Shown here: positions 9,509-18,156 of the stretch, piece after piece
Layout of the letters: each line of letters opens with the position of its first letter
Numbering within the stretch: the stretch's first letter is position 1
Assembly: GCF_029537485.1 (NCBI RefSeq)
Contig: NZ_JARPUS010000001.1
Coordinates: forward strand, 488,996 to 552,995
Origin: Pseudomonas sp. GOM6
GTDB lineage: Bacteria > Pseudomonadota > Gammaproteobacteria > Pseudomonadales > Pseudomonadaceae
Length of the DNA: 64,000 bases
Direction: 5' to 3'
The notes under the pieces: model-generated
Told to the model about the DNA's origin: nothing
Seen by the model: only the letters and a program-made list of their open reading frames with translations
Databases searched by the model: none
Translations under genes and position numbers: made by a program

Positions 9509-9807
9509 GGCTGGCTGGTCTTGTCCTGGGAGGGCGGCATTGCGTCGGCGCTAGGCTTGGTTTCCGGCTGGATGCTCTGCTTCATTTCGCGCTCCAGTTC
9601 GAGGATGCGTTCATTGTGCAGCTGGCGGCGAATTTCATCGGCGCCGATCTCGCGTTCCACTTCGCTCTTGATGTTGTTGAAGCTGCGCTTGAGTCGACCG
9701 ATCCAGAGCCCGGCCATGCGCGCGGCCACCGGCAGGCGCTCGGGGCCGAGCACCAGCAGGGCGATCAGGCCGACCAGCAGCAGTTCGGAAAAACCGACGT
9801 CGAACAT
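9505..9807 (-). CDS. tatB: Sec-independent protein translocase subunit TatB
   Basis: A 100-residue single-span protein: N-terminal membrane helix ([23 protein letters not shown]), the conserved GPERLP hinge, then an amphipathic helix and a charged coiled tail, shorter than the E. coli protein. TatB forms the substrate receptor complex with TatC. Lies 4 bases after tatA and overlaps tatC by ATGA. Confidence 0.96.
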   Translation of the reverse strand: MFDVGFSELLLVGLIALLVLGPERLPVAARMAGLWIGRLKRSFNNIKSEVEREIGADEIRRQLHNERILELEREMKQSIQPETKPSADAMPPSQDKTSQP

Positions 9808-9811
9808 GGTG

Positions 9812-10048
9812 TCAGTCTTTCTTCACCGGCTCTTCGACCTTGCGCACTTCGGCCTGGTAGGTCTGGCCCTTGGGCTCTTCCACCGCCGGCTTGGACTCTT
9901 CCTCGCCCTGGTTCATCGACTTGCGAAAGCCCTTGATCGCGTCGCCCAGATCGGAGCCCAGGCCCTTGAGGCGCTTGGTGCCGAACAGCATGACGATGAT
10001 GAGCAGGATGATCAGGAGTTGCCAGATGCTGATGCCGCCGATACCCAT
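9812..10048 (-). CDS. tatA: Sec-independent protein translocase subunit TatA
   Basis: A 78-residue pore-forming Tat subunit: N-terminal membrane helix with [19 protein letters not shown], then the [24 protein letters not shown] amphipathic helix with its conserved FG and LG turns, then an acidic and basic tail. First gene of the tat unit, 24 bases beyond hisE. Confidence 0.97.
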   Translation of the reverse strand: MGIGGISIWQLLIILLIIVMLFGTKRLKGLGSDLGDAIKGFRKSMNQGEEESKPAVEEPKGQTYQAEVRKVEEPVKKD

Positions 10049-10072
10049 GGGGAAATCTCCGCTGAGGTGTGA

Positions 10073-10405
10073 TCAGGATTGTGGGCGTGCGGCTTTTTCC
10101 GCATGCCCGGAGAGGCCGAAACGACGATCCAGTTCGTCCAGCACGGCCTGCGGATGCTGGCCGAGGGCGGCGAGCATGACCAGGCTGTGGAACCACAGGT
10201 CCGCGGTTTCGTAGATCAGGTCGCTGCAGTCGCCGCTTGTGGCGGCGTCCTTGGCGGCGAGGATGGTTTCCACCGACTCTTCGCCGACCTTTTCCAGGAT
10301 CTTGTTCAGCCCCTTGTGGTACAGGCTGGCCACATAGGAGCTGTCCGCTGCCGCGCCTTTGCGCGCTTCCAGCACCTCGGCCAGGCGGGTGAGGGTGTCA
10401 CTCAT
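10073..10405 (-). CDS. hisE: Phosphoribosyl-ATP pyrophosphatase
   Basis: Second step of histidine synthesis: hydrolyses phosphoribosyl-ATP to phosphoribosyl-AMP and pyrophosphate. The 110-residue MazG-like all-helical protein has the metal-binding pattern [14 protein letters not shown] and the second helix [17 protein letters not shown]. It overlaps hisI by 8 bases. The separate hisE and hisI genes, unlike the fused enterobacterial hisIE, are usual for Pseudomonas. Confidence 0.95.
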   Translation of the reverse strand: MSDTLTRLAEVLEARKGAAADSSYVASLYHKGLNKILEKVGEESVETILAAKDAATSGDCSDLIYETADLWFHSLVMLAALGQHPQAVLDELDRRFGLSGHAEKAARPQS

Positions 10406-10796
10406 GTTTGTGCCCTTGGTAGATGGCGTGCGGGTCTTTGAGTACGGGGTCGACCGTCTGCCATGCGCCGTTCTCGTAGACCCGGTAGAAGCAGCTTTCG
10501 CGGCCGGTGTGGCAGGCGATGCCGCCCAGCTGCTCGACCTGCAGGATGATCACGTCGGCATCGCAGTCCAGGCGCAGTTCGTGCAGTTTTTGCACATGGC
10601 CGGACTCCTCGCCCTTGCGCCACAGCTTGCCGCGCGAACGTGACCAGTAGATGGCACGGCCCTCGCTGGCTGTCAGGGCCAGGGCTTCACGGTTCATCCA
10701 GGCCATCATCAGCACGCGGCCTGTCTGGTGATCCTGGGCGATGGCCGGTACCAGGCCGTCTTCGTTCCAGTTGATGTCGTCGAGCCAGTTAGTCAT
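10398..10796 (-). CDS. hisI: Phosphoribosyl-AMP cyclohydrolase
   Basis: Third step of histidine synthesis: opens the adenine ring of phosphoribosyl-AMP. The 132-residue protein shows the conserved [24 protein letters not shown] with GHVQ, the Asp-rich metal site [10 protein letters not shown] and the zinc-binding [11 protein letters not shown]. Reads into hisE with an 8-base overlap, so the two activities stay coupled although encoded separately. Confidence 0.96.
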   Translation of the reverse strand: MTNWLDDINWNEDGLVPAIAQDHQTGRVLMMAWMNREALALTASEGRAIYWSRSRGKLWRKGEESGHVQKLHELRLDCDADVIILQVEQLGGIACHTGRESCFYRVYENGAWQTVDPVLKDPHAIYQGHKHE

Positions 10797-10832
10797 TGCG
10801 TGGCGCTAAGTCGGTGGTATTAACGGTCTAGT

Positions 10833-10852
10833 GTGCCAGCCGCGGCCGGCAC
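10833..10852. terminator. Palindrome between ubiB and hisI
   Basis: A 20-base near-perfect palindrome (arms GTGCC and GGCAC, GCCGCGGC core, one mismatch pair) lies just beyond the ubiB stop. There is no T-run on the minus strand after it, so it may only stabilise the ubiB mRNA 3' end, or it may be an operator before hisI. Confidence 0.3.
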
Positions 10853-10855
10853 TGG

Positions 10856-12445
10856 CTATCGGCGCAGGATCAGCAGCAGGCCGGCGCCCAGGCTGAGCCA
10901 GGCGCTCCAGGCTGCCGGGGCCAGCAGCAGACCCTGGCTGACGCCGGCCGCGATCAGCCCCGCGCCGAGCAGGCGCCATGGCCAGTTGCTGGTGGATGCT
11001 TCATGCTGCGGTTCGCTGGCGCGTGGTTGATTGAGCCTTTCCAGGGTGTCGCGGGCCATCTGCGACAGGTGCGGCACCTGTTCGGCCTGCTGCTGCAGGT
11101 TGCGCAGCAGGTGCAGCGGGCTGACCCGCTCACGCATCCAGCGTTCGAGGAAGGGCTGGGCGGTGCTCCACAGGTCCAGGTCCGGGTACAGCTGGCGGCC
11201 CAGGCCTTCGATATTGAGCAGGGTCTTCTGCAGCAGTACCAGTTGCGGCTGCACTTCCATGTTGAAGCGGCGCGCGGTCTGGAACAGGCGCAGCAGCAAC
11301 TGGCCGAAGGAGATGTCCTTCAGCGGCTTCTCGAAGATCGGCTCGCATACGGTGCGGATCGCCGCTTCGAACTCGTTGACCTTGGTTTCCGCCGGCACCC
11401 AGCCGGAGTCGATGTGCAGTTGGGCGACGCGGCGATAGTCACGCTTGAAGAAGGCGATCAGGTTGCGTGCCAGGTAGTCCTGGTCTTCGGGCGTGAGGCT
11501 GCCGACGATGCCGCAGTCGATGGCGATGTACTGCGGGCTCCATGGCGTGCGCGTGGCGACGAAGATGTTGCCCGGGTGCATGTCGGCGTGGAAGAAGCTG
11601 TCGCGGAACACCTGGGTGAAGAAAATCTCCACGCCGCGCTCGGCCAGCAACTTCATGTTGGTGCGCTGATCGGCCAGGGTGTCGAGGTCGGTCACCGGCA
11701 CGCCGTAAATGCGCTCCATCACCAGCACCTTGTGCCGGCACCAGTCCCAGTGCACCTGCGGCACATAGAGCAGGGGCGAGTCCTGGAAGTTGCGCCGCAG
11801 CTGGCTGGCATTGGCCGCCTCGCGCAGCAGATCGAGCTCGTCGTAGATGGTTTTCTCGTAGTCGCTGACCACTTCCACCGGGCGCAGGCGGCGGGCGTCC
11901 GCCGAGGCCTTCTCGGCCATGCGCGCGGCAAGAAACAGCCAGGCGATATCCGAGCGGATGATTGGCTTGAGGCCCGGGCGGATGACCTTGACCACCACTT
12001 CTTCACCGCTCTTCAGTTGCGCGGCGTGGACCTGAGCGATGGAGGCGGAGGCCAGTGGCGCCACGTCGAAGCGGGCGAACACCTCGCCGACCTTGGCGCC
12101 GAGCTGCTCCTCGATGCGTGCTACCGCATGCTGCGGATCGAAGGGTGGAACCTGATCCTGCAGGCGCGCCAGTTCATCGGCGATGTCCGGCGGCAGCAGG
12201 TCGCGGCGGGTGGACAGCAACTGGCCGAACTTGATGAAGATTGGCCCCAGGTCTTCCAGGGCCAGGCGCAGGGCGGCGCCGCGGTTCAGTTGCTGTGGCT
12301 TGCGCGGCAGCCAGCGCCAGGGCAGGGCGAAGCGCAGGACGCGCATCCAGGCCGGCAGGGGTAGAGTCAGCAGCAGATCGTCCAGGCGGTAGCGGACGAC
12401 CACACGCAGAATGCGCAACAGGCGGCGAGTGGCGAGCAGCTTCAT
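10856..12445 (-). CDS. ubiB: Ubiquinone biosynthesis regulatory kinase-like protein UbiB
   Basis: Atypical ADCK/ABC1-family protein needed for ubiquinone synthesis. The 529 residues hold the family-specific [26 protein letters not shown] segment near 72-97, a kinase-like fold with FHADMHPGN as the catalytic-loop equivalent and AIDCGIVG as the metal-binding loop, and two C-terminal membrane helices ending at ILRR. It overlaps ubiJ by 4 bases. Acts at the inner membrane with the Ubi complex. Confidence 0.96.
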   Translation of the reverse strand: MKLLATRRLLRILRVVVRYRLDDLLLTLPLPAWMRVLRFALPWRWLPRKPQQLNRGAALRLALEDLGPIFIKFGQLLSTRRDLLPPDIADELARLQDQVPPFDPQHAVARIEEQLGAKVGEVFARFDVAPLASASIAQVHAAQLKSGEEVVVKVIRPGLKPIIRSDIAWLFLAARMAEKASADARRLRPVEVVSDYEKTIYDELDLLREAANASQLRRNFQDSPLLYVPQVHWDWCRHKVLVMERIYGVPVTDLDTLADQRTNMKLLAERGVEIFFTQVFRDSFFHADMHPGNIFVATRTPWSPQYIAIDCGIVGSLTPEDQDYLARNLIAFFKRDYRRVAQLHIDSGWVPAETKVNEFEAAIRTVCEPIFEKPLKDISFGQLLLRLFQTARRFNMEVQPQLVLLQKTLLNIEGLGRQLYPDLDLWSTAQPFLERWMRERVSPLHLLRNLQQQAEQVPHLSQMARDTLERLNQPRASEPQHEASTSNWPWRLLGAGLIAAGVSQGLLLAPAAWSAWLSLGAGLLLILRR

Positions 12446-13056
12446 GCTTTCTTGTTCATGTCTTGGGCGAGGCGCTCGATGCGGGCATCGAGGCGGTCGA
12501 GGGCGAGCTTGAGGTCATCCAGTTCGGCGAAGCGGGCCTGAGCCTCGCGCTCGCCGACCAGGCTGCGCGATTCTTCAGCCAGGTAATCGGCCAGGGTCTG
12601 GCGCAGGCTGTCGACACTGTCACTGGCCCAGTTCACCCGACTGCGCAGGTGGCCGGCGAGCAGCTGACTGCCAACCGGGCCGAGCCAGCGCGACAGTTCA
12701 TATTCCCAGTCCAACTCCAGATCCTGAAGGATGCCTGCCAGTTCCAGCAGCACGGCGCTATCGCCTTCCAGCTGCACTTCCGGACGATGCAGGATGGCGG
12801 TCTTGTCCTTGGCCAGCGCCAGTTTCAGCAGGCTGCTGGCCGGGGCACGCAACACGCAGTCGGCACCTTCCCAGTGGCTGGCCAGTTGCAGGCCTTCTGC
12901 GCTGGGCAGGATGAACAGTTTGAGCGCGGGGCTCTGGCAGTCGACTTCGATCAGCTTGCCTTCCAGCCGGGCCAAACGCGGCCGCGCGGTGCTGTCCATG
13001 GCCAGCACGCGATTGAGGCCGAGTTCGACGCCGGCCAGCAGCGCCTGGGTCAGCAT
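12442..13056 (-). CDS. ubiJ: Ubiquinone biosynthesis accessory factor UbiJ (SCP2 domain)
   Basis: A 204-residue protein with an N-terminal SCP2 sterol-carrier-like lipid-binding domain and a C-terminal coiled helix ([21 protein letters not shown]). In E. coli UbiJ binds ubiquinone intermediates and organises the soluble Ubi complex with UbiK. The start overlaps the ubiE stop by one base (TGATG) and the stop overlaps ubiB by ATGA, so ubiE-ubiJ-ubiB are translated as a coupled unit. Confidence 0.93.
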   Translation of the reverse strand: MLTQALLAGVELGLNRVLAMDSTARPRLARLEGKLIEVDCQSPALKLFILPSAEGLQLASHWEGADCVLRAPASSLLKLALAKDKTAILHRPEVQLEGDSAVLLELAGILQDLELDWEYELSRWLGPVGSQLLAGHLRSRVNWASDSVDSLRQTLADYLAEESRSLVGEREAQARFAELDDLKLALDRLDARIERLAQDMNKKA

Positions 13057-13826
13057 CAGGGCTTGATGCCGCGATGCAGGGCGACGATGCCGCCGGTCAT
13101 GTTGTGGTAGGTCACGCGCTCGAAACCGGCCTCGACCATCATCGCCTTGAGGGTTTCCTGATCCGGGTGCATGCGGATCGATTCAGCCAGGTAGCGGTAG
13201 CTATCGGAGTCGTTGGTGATCAGCTTGCCGGCCAGCGGCATGAAGCTGAACGAATAGGTGTCGTAGGCCTTGGCCAGCAATGGGTTGCCCGGTTTGGAAA
13301 ACTCCAGGACCAGCAGGCGGCCGCCGGGCTTGAGTACGCGCAGCATGGAGCGCAGGGCGTTCTCCTTGCGCGTCACGTTACGCAGGCCGAAAGCGATGGT
13401 GACCACGTCGAAGTGGTTATCCGGGAACGGCAGCGCCTCGGCGTCGGCCTGGACGAACTGCACGTTGCCGGCTACGCCCTTGTCCAGCAGACGATCGCGA
13501 CCGACCTTGAGCATGGAGTCGTTGATGTCGGCGAGGACGACTTCGCCGGTCGGGCCGACCAGGCTGGAGAACTTGCGGGTGAGATCGCCGGTGCCGCCGG
13601 CGATGTCCAGCACGCGATTGCCTGGGCGCACACCGGACAGCTCGATGGTGAAACGCTTCCACAGGCGATGCAGGCCGCCGGAGAGCACGTCGTTCATCAG
13701 GTCGTACTTGGCCGCCACCGAGTGGAAAACTTCGGCAACCTTGTCCGCCTTCTGGCTTTCCGGCACATCCTGGAAGCCAAAGTGGGTGGTCTTTTCCTGC
13801 TCTGGGTTTTGCCGAGGGTCGTTCAT
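13056..13826 (-). CDS. ubiE: Ubiquinone/menaquinone C-methyltransferase UbiE
   Basis: C-methylates the demethylated benzoquinol intermediate of ubiquinone synthesis with S-adenosylmethionine. The 256 residues include [19 protein letters not shown], cofactor motif [13 protein letters not shown], the UbiE signature [16 protein letters not shown] near residue 183 and a closing [12 protein letters not shown]. First gene of ubiEJB. Confidence 0.97.
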   Translation of the reverse strand: MNDPRQNPEQEKTTHFGFQDVPESQKADKVAEVFHSVAAKYDLMNDVLSGGLHRLWKRFTIELSGVRPGNRVLDIAGGTGDLTRKFSSLVGPTGEVVLADINDSMLKVGRDRLLDKGVAGNVQFVQADAEALPFPDNHFDVVTIAFGLRNVTRKENALRSMLRVLKPGGRLLVLEFSKPGNPLLAKAYDTYSFSFMPLAGKLITNDSDSYRYLAESIRMHPDQETLKAMMVEAGFERVTYHNMTGGIVALHRGIKP

Positions 13827-13856
13827 GTCGCGGGCACCTGAATCGAAGTGGCGGCC

Positions 13857-13885
13857 ATTCTAAACCCGCGGCCTGTCTTTGTCTT
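13857..13885 (-). promoter_or_regulatory. Candidate sigma-70 promoter of ubiEJB
   Basis: On the minus strand AAGACA (13880-13885), 17 bases, TAGAAT (13857-13862), 31 bases before the ubiE ATG. Four of six and five of six matches to consensus. It lies back to back with a candidate for the rightward gene. Confidence 0.4.
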
Positions 13886-13903
13886 GGCACTGGGCGGAGC
13901 TGT

Positions 13904-13909
13904 TATAGT
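13904..13909 (+). promoter_or_regulatory. Candidate -10 box upstream of the PHA granule-region gene
   Basis: TATAGT, five of six matches to TATAAT, lies 32 bases before ATG 13941. No convincing -35 box is spaced correctly; the nearest TTG-rich stretch is at 13879-13886. Offered only as a position for testing. Confidence 0.3.
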
Positions 13910-13940
13910 CGCGTGACATCAGGTCGCAGCTGGAGTCAGC

Positions 13941-14219
13941 ATGAGTCGCATCACCGTCGAGCGTTCCCATTCCCTTGGTCTTGCCGTCGCTCGCGACAAG
14001 GCCGAAGCGCTGGCTCAACGCCTGGCCAGCGAGTACGACGTGAAGTACCGCTGGAGCGGCGACACGCTGGAGTTCAAGCGCAGTGGCGCCGATGGGCAGA
14101 TTGCGGTTGCCGCCGACAGCGTGCGGGTGGAGCTCAAGCTGGGGCTGCTGCTCTCGGCGCTGGGTGGCACCATCAAGCGCGAGATTGAGCAGACCCTCGA
14201 CAAGCACCTCAAGGCCTGA
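13941..14219 (+). CDS. Polyhydroxyalkanoic acid system family protein
   Basis: A 92-residue protein that begins MSRITVERSHSLGLAVARDKAEALAQRLASEY and matches the small PHA granule-region family found beside mcl-PHA genes. The fold is a helix followed by beta strands (VKYRWSGDTLEFKRSGADGQIAV) and a closing helix, similar to small polyketide-cyclase-like or START-like half-domains; that structural reading is inference. Location immediately upstream of phaI-phaF supports a role in granule function, but no activity is known to me. Confidence 0.85.
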   Translation: MSRITVERSHSLGLAVARDKAEALAQRLASEYDVKYRWSGDTLEFKRSGADGQIAVAADSVRVELKLGLLLSALGGTIKREIEQTLDKHLKA

Positions 14220-14269
14220 AGCCGCGAGGTGCGTACCCTAGTATGTGATTTCTAATTTTTCCCACTACC

Positions 14270-14289
14270 TTGCGCTTAAGCCCTGGCAA
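14270..14289. promoter_or_regulatory. Candidate PhaD operator upstream of phaI
   Basis: TTGCGC (14270-14275) and TGGCAA (14284-14289) make an imperfect inverted repeat, with TTGC and GCAA at the outer ends, separated by 8 bases. As I recall, the P. putida PhaD site has two inverted 6-base half-sites separated by 8 bases near the phaI promoter. Only four positions of each half are symmetrical here, so this is weak. Confidence 0.3.
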
Positions 14290-14327
14290 AGGGCGAACCC
14301 AACATCACTGTGAGCGTGAGGTGCACC

Positions 14328-14774
14328 ATGGCCACTAAAGCCGCCGTCAAGAAGAAAGTCGAAGCCGTTGAAAGCAAAGCCGCTGTTCTGAGCGACGTGA
14401 AGGTCTACGCCCGCAAGGTCTGGCTGGCCGGTCTGGGTGCCTATGCCAAGGCCGGTGCCGAAGGCGCCGAGTACTTCAAGGAGCTGGTCAAGGCCGGCGA
14501 AGGCGTCGAGAAACAGGGCAAGAAGCTGGTGAACGAGCAGGTCGAGGCCGCCAACAGCCAGATCGAAAGCCAGCTCAGCGGTGTGAAGAGCCGCGTTGCC
14601 GAAGTGAAGGGCAAGGCCGAAGTGCAGCTCGACAAGATCGAGAAGGCCTTCGACTCGCGCGTAGCGTCCGCCCTGAACCGCCTGGGTATTCCTTCCAAAC
14701 AGGACGTTGAGGCACTCTCTGCTAAGCTCGATGAGTTGAATGCGTTGCTTGAGCGAGTGGCCCGTACCCAATAA
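14328..14774 (+). CDS. phaI: Phasin PhaI
   Basis: Granule-associated phasin of mcl-PHA producers. The 148-residue protein starts with a Lys/Ala-rich segment, then the phasin signature VYARKVWLAGLGAYAKAGAEG near 26-46, followed by a long amphipathic helix with heptad character (VEKQGKKLVNEQVEAANSQ onward) and a C-terminal helix ending in LNALLERVARTQ. Start ATG 14328 follows GAGGTG; a GTG at 14310 in frame is less likely. Ten bases separate it from phaF, which shares the same N-terminal phasin domain, so the pair arose by duplication. Confidence 0.95.
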   Translation: MATKAAVKKKVEAVESKAAVLSDVKVYARKVWLAGLGAYAKAGAEGAEYFKELVKAGEGVEKQGKKLVNEQVEAANSQIESQLSGVKSRVAEVKGKAEVQLDKIEKAFDSRVASALNRLGIPSKQDVEALSAKLDELNALLERVARTQ

Positions 14775-14784
14775 GGAGAGCAGG

Positions 14785-15573
14785 ATGGCAGTCAAGAAAC
14801 CTACCGCAGCAAAACCGGCGGCAAAACCGACAGCGAAGAAGTCGGTTGCCAAGAAGGAAAGCAGTTCCTGGATCGGCGAGATCGAGAAGTACTCGCGGCA
14901 GATCTGGCTGGCCGGCCTCGGCGCCTATTCCAAGATCAGCAGCGACGGCAACAAGCTGTTCGACGGTCTGGTCAAGGATGGCGAGAAGGCCGAGAAGAAG
15001 GCCAAGACCGAAGTCGACAAGCAACTCGACGTGGTCAAGTCCAGCGTCGGCACCACCGTTGGCACCGCCAAGTCCAAGGTCGATGAGGTCAAGGGCAAGG
15101 CCATGGGCAAGTGGGGTGAGCTGGAAGAGGCTTTCGACAAGCGTCTGAACAGTGCCATCTCGCGTCTGGGCGTGCCGAGCCGCAATGAGGTGAAGGCGCT
15201 GCAGACCAAGGTCGACAGCCTGACCAAGCAGATCGAAAAGCTCACCGGCGTTTCGGTCAAGTCGGTCAAGCCTGCCGCCAAACCTGCGGTCAAAGCCGCC
15301 GCTAAACCTGCTGCGAAGCCTGCGGCAAAACCCGCTGCCAAAGCAGTAGCCAAGCCTGCGGTAAAACCGGCTGCCAAGCCTGCCGCGAAGCCAGCGGCCA
15401 AAGCTGCGGCGAAACCCGCTGCCAAGCCTGCGGCCAAACCCGCAGCCAAGAAGCCTGCAGCGAAGAAACCGGCCGCTGCCAAGCCTGCTGCGCCGGCTCC
15501 AGCAGCGGCTTCGGCAACTCCAGCTGCGCCGGCTCCGGCGGCTGCCCCGGCTACGCCTGCTACATCGTCCTGA
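14785..15573 (+). CDS. phaF: Phasin PhaF with histone-H1-like tail
   Basis: Granule phasin that also binds DNA and helps distribute granules at division in P. putida. The 262 residues comprise a Lys/Ala-rich start, a phasin domain with QIWLAGLGAYSKISSDG near 38-54 and a long coiled region, then from about residue 162 a tail of Ala-Ala-Lys-Pro repeats with Ala/Pro-rich end. The tail resembles histone H1 and AlgP. ATG 14785 has AAGGAGAG upstream. Ends at a strong bidirectional terminator. Repeat number in such tails varies between strains. Confidence 0.96.
   Translation: MAVKKPTAAKPAAKPTAKKSVAKKESSSWIGEIEKYSRQIWLAGLGAYSKISSDGNKLFDGLVKDGEKAEKKAKTEVDKQLDVVKSSVGTTVGTAKSKVDEVKGKAMGKWGELEEAFDKRLNSAISRLGVPSRNEVKALQTKVDSLTKQIEKLTGVSVKSVKPAAKPAVKAAAKPAAKPAAKPAAKAVAKPAVKPAAKPAAKPAAKAAAKPAAKPAAKPAAKKPAAKKPAAAKPAAPAPAAASATPAAPAPAAAPATPATSS
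15268..15570 (+). repeat. AAKPA-type coding tandem repeat in phaF
   Basis: About 100 codons of degenerate Lys-Pro-Ala-Ala units encode the DNA-binding tail of PhaF; the last third changes to Ala/Pro-rich without lysine. The DNA repeats are imperfect at third positions, so length change by slippage is possible but is restrained by codon variation. Confidence 0.85.
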
Positions 15574-15586
15574 TTCAAGCGGGACA

Positions 15587-15617
15587 AAAAACGCCCGGCC
15601 TAGTGCCGGGCGTTTTT
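15587..15617. terminator. Bidirectional intrinsic terminator between phaF and phaD
   Basis: A perfect 13-base stem (AAAAACGCCCGGC and GCCGGGCGTTTTT) around a 5-base loop, with T-runs on both strands. It separates the converging phaI-phaF and phaC1-phaZ-phaC2-phaD transcripts. Confidence 0.93.
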
Positions 15618-15636
15618 CATTTCGGACTCAGGGGAC

Positions 15637-16248
15637 TCATTCGAGGTAGCGCTGTGCCAACTGCTCGGCAGCTTGCCGGGCATCTTCGCTCAGGTGTGGG
15701 GCAACCAGCATCATTACCTGGAAGACCACCAGGCGACTCTCGCCCTGGACGCCAATGATGCGTTGGTAATCGAGGGAGAACAGCAGCGTCAGTGTGATCT
15801 GTTCGACCAGTTGGCCAAGGGCTGCGGTATCGCTACGCAGCTGATTGTGAGTTTTAAGGCGCGCCAGCAGGCTGGCCAGGGTGCGCTTGAGCTGGTTGAG
15901 CCACAGGCGAATGCCACGGGCCAGCTTGGGCAAGCGGCCAGCCAGGTTGGAGAGGTCCTGGAACAGGAAGCGGTATTGCGCCAGGCGCTCGACGATCAGG
16001 TGGAGGAACAGCCAGTAGTCTTCCGCGCCCAGATCGACATCATCGGGCGGGTCGAGCAGTGGTGCCAGTTCGGCCTGGAAGCGCTCGAACAATTCGAGGA
16101 TCAACGGCTCCTTGCCGTGGAAGTGGTAATAGAGATTGCCTGGGCTGATGCCCATCTCGGTGGCGATCTCCAGGGTGGAGACATTGGGCTCGCCCTGCTC
16201 GTTGAAAAGCTGCAGGGCGCATTGCAGGATGCGGTCGCGCGTCTTCAT
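15637..16248 (-). CDS. phaD: TetR-family regulator PhaD
   Basis: A 203-residue TetR-type protein. The N-terminal DNA-binding domain has the helix-turn-helix VSTLEIATEMGISPGNLYYHFHGKEPLI near residues 23-50. The long C-terminal ligand domain is leucine-rich. In P. putida PhaD activates pha transcription from the phaC1 and phaI promoters, probably in response to a fatty-acid-derived ligand. Last gene of the leftward arm, separated from phaC2 by a hairpin. Confidence 0.94.
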   Translation of the reverse strand: MKTRDRILQCALQLFNEQGEPNVSTLEIATEMGISPGNLYYHFHGKEPLILELFERFQAELAPLLDPPDDVDLGAEDYWLFLHLIVERLAQYRFLFQDLSNLAGRLPKLARGIRLWLNQLKRTLASLLARLKTHNQLRSDTAALGQLVEQITLTLLFSLDYQRIIGVQGESRLVVFQVMMLVAPHLSEDARQAAEQLAQRYLE

Positions 16249-16286
16249 TCCGTGATCTTGTTATGGCCGCAGGAGCGCTGACGATA

Positions 16287-16312
16287 ACTGGCCGGGGCGA
16301 AGCCCGGCCAGT
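16287..16312. terminator. Hairpin between phaC2 and phaD
   Basis: A perfect 10-base GC-rich stem (ACTGGCCGGG and CCCGGCCAGT) with a 6-base loop. On the minus strand it is followed by TTATCG rather than a full T-run, so it may only reduce phaD readthrough or protect the phaC2 mRNA end. Confidence 0.6.
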
Positions 16313-16317
16313 GTTTT

Positions 16318-18000
16318 CTAGCGCACGTGCACGTAGGTGCCGGGGGAGGCTTCCATGGCTGGGTACTGTTTGTTGCCCACACTGAACACGCTCTCGCGCT
16401 GTTCGCCAGAGTGCTGCTGAATCCATTCCAGCCATTGTGGCCACCAACTGCCGGTCTTCTTTTCAGCGTCGTGATACCAGGCACGTGGATCGCTGGTCAG
16501 CTTGCCGTTCTCGAAGTAGGTGGCCTTGGGGTTGCCCGGCGGGTTGAGGATGCTCTGGATATGCCCGCTATTGGACAGCACGAAGCGGCGGTTGCCGCCG
16601 AGCAGCAGGGCTGAGCGATAGACCGAGTCCCAGGGGGTGATGTGGTCGTTGATGCCGGCCACGCTGAAACTGTCGGTGTTGACCTTGGACAGGTCGATCG
16701 GCGTGCCGCAGATTTCCATGCCGCCGCTGCGCGTCAGCGGGTTGTGCTTGAACAGGTCGAGCAGGTCGCCGTGCAGCGCGGCGGGCAGGCGGGTGTTGTC
16801 GTTGTTCCAGTAGAGGATGTCGAAGGCCGGCGGTTCCTTGCCCATCAGGTAGTTGTTGACCCAGTAGTTCCAGATCAGGTCGTTGGGGCGCATCCAGGCG
16901 AACACCCGGGCCATGTCGCCGCCGTCCAGTACGCCGCTCTGGTAGGAGCGGCGTTTGGCCGACTCCAGGGTCTGCTCATCGGCGAACAGCATCGCCGGGC
17001 TTTCCACCTGGGCATCCATCAGGCTGACCAGATAAGTAGCGCAGCCGACCTTGCGCAGCTGGCGCTTGGCCTGCAGGTGACCTTGCAGGGCGGCGATGGT
17101 CAGACCGCCGGCACAGGCGCCCAGCAGGTTGACCTCCTTGCTGCCGGTGATGGCACGGCAGACGTCACTGGCTTCCTCCACCGCCTGCACATAGCTGGAC
17201 AGCCCCCACTCACGATGGCGAGCATCCGGATTGCGCCAGCTGATCATGAATACCTGCAGGTCGTTCTTCAGGCAGTACTGGATGAAGCTCTTCTCCGGCG
17301 ACAGGTCGAAGATGTAGAACTTGTTGATCTGCGGCGGCACCATCAGCAGAGGCACGGCGTACTGCTTTTCGCTCATCGGCTTGTAGTGGATCAGCTCGAA
17401 CATCTCGCAGCGGAACACCACCGAGCCGGGCGTCATCGCCAGGTTGCCGCCAACTTCGAAGGCGCGCCTGTCCACCTGCTGTGGCATGCCACCGTTGTGC
17501 AGCAGGTCATCGAGCAGATGGCGGGCACCGCGCAGCACGCTGGTGCCACCGCTGTTGAACAGCTCCTTGAGTGCCAGCGGATTGAGCAGGGTGTTGGACG
17601 GAGCGAACGCGTCGTTGAGCAGGGAGAACAGGAAATGTGCGCGGGTGCGGTCGTCCGGCGACAGGTCGCTCTCGTCGATCCAGGCCTTGAGCTGACGCTG
17701 CCAGGCCAGGTAGGCCTGCAGGCTGCGCCGGTAGAAGGGGTTGAGCTGCCAGGTGGGGTCGCTGAAGCGGCTGTCCTGCGGGTTGGGCTGGTAGGGGGTG
17801 TCGCCGAGCATCACGCGGCCGAGCTGCTTGCCGAAGGCCAGCAGATGACGTGTGCTGTGCACCGGTTGGCGCAGGCCCTGAAAGGCCAGGGTGCGCAAGG
17901 TGGAGAACAGATCACGTCCGCGCACGCCGACCATGGCGCTTTGCGCGTTCATGAAGTTTGCGGGTACCGGTAATGATCCTGATGCAGTCTTTTCACGCAT
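16318..18000 (-). CDS. phaC2: Class II poly(3-hydroxyalkanoate) synthase 2
   Basis: Polymerises medium-chain 3-hydroxyacyl-CoA. The 560-residue protein has the synthase N-terminal domain (MNAQSAMVGVRGRDL near 17-31) and an alpha/beta hydrolase core with the lipase-like box GACAGG, in which Cys296 is the nucleophile. The catalytic Asp lies in AGINDHITPWDSVY and the His in NSGHIQSILNPPGNPKA. Paralogue of phaC1, third gene of the leftward arm after phaZ. Confidence 0.96.
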   Translation of the reverse strand: MREKTASGSLPVPANFMNAQSAMVGVRGRDLFSTLRTLAFQGLRQPVHSTRHLLAFGKQLGRVMLGDTPYQPNPQDSRFSDPTWQLNPFYRRSLQAYLAWQRQLKAWIDESDLSPDDRTRAHFLFSLLNDAFAPSNTLLNPLALKELFNSGGTSVLRGARHLLDDLLHNGGMPQQVDRRAFEVGGNLAMTPGSVVFRCEMFELIHYKPMSEKQYAVPLLMVPPQINKFYIFDLSPEKSFIQYCLKNDLQVFMISWRNPDARHREWGLSSYVQAVEEASDVCRAITGSKEVNLLGACAGGLTIAALQGHLQAKRQLRKVGCATYLVSLMDAQVESPAMLFADEQTLESAKRRSYQSGVLDGGDMARVFAWMRPNDLIWNYWVNNYLMGKEPPAFDILYWNNDNTRLPAALHGDLLDLFKHNPLTRSGGMEICGTPIDLSKVNTDSFSVAGINDHITPWDSVYRSALLLGGNRRFVLSNSGHIQSILNPPGNPKATYFENGKLTSDPRAWYHDAEKKTGSWWPQWLEWIQQHSGEQRESVFSVGNKQYPAMEASPGTYVHVR

Positions 18001-18102
18001 GGGGCAGGCTCCGTCGTCAAACTGTCATAGGCATGACAGCAAGGCTTGTACCAAGGCGCGCCGGGGTGCATTCCAGACTGCCGCGCAAAATCTCTTCCGT
18101 GA

Positions 18103-18135
18103 CCGGCGGGCCTCGCTTTGGGGCGAGCCTGCCGG
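18103..18135. terminator. Hairpin between phaZ and phaC2
   Basis: A 13-pair stem with one bulged base and a 6-base loop lies shortly beyond the phaZ stop. No T-run follows on the minus strand. Hairpins at this position are known in other mcl-PHA clusters and could set the ratio of phaC2 to phaC1-phaZ transcript. Confidence 0.5.
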
Positions 18136-18156
18136 AGTAGCACTACAGTTGTGCGA

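Noticed and set aside
15259..15480. Possible CRISPR-like or satellite repeat
   Set aside because: The periodicity is the Ala/Lys/Pro coding tail of PhaF in frame; there are no spacers.
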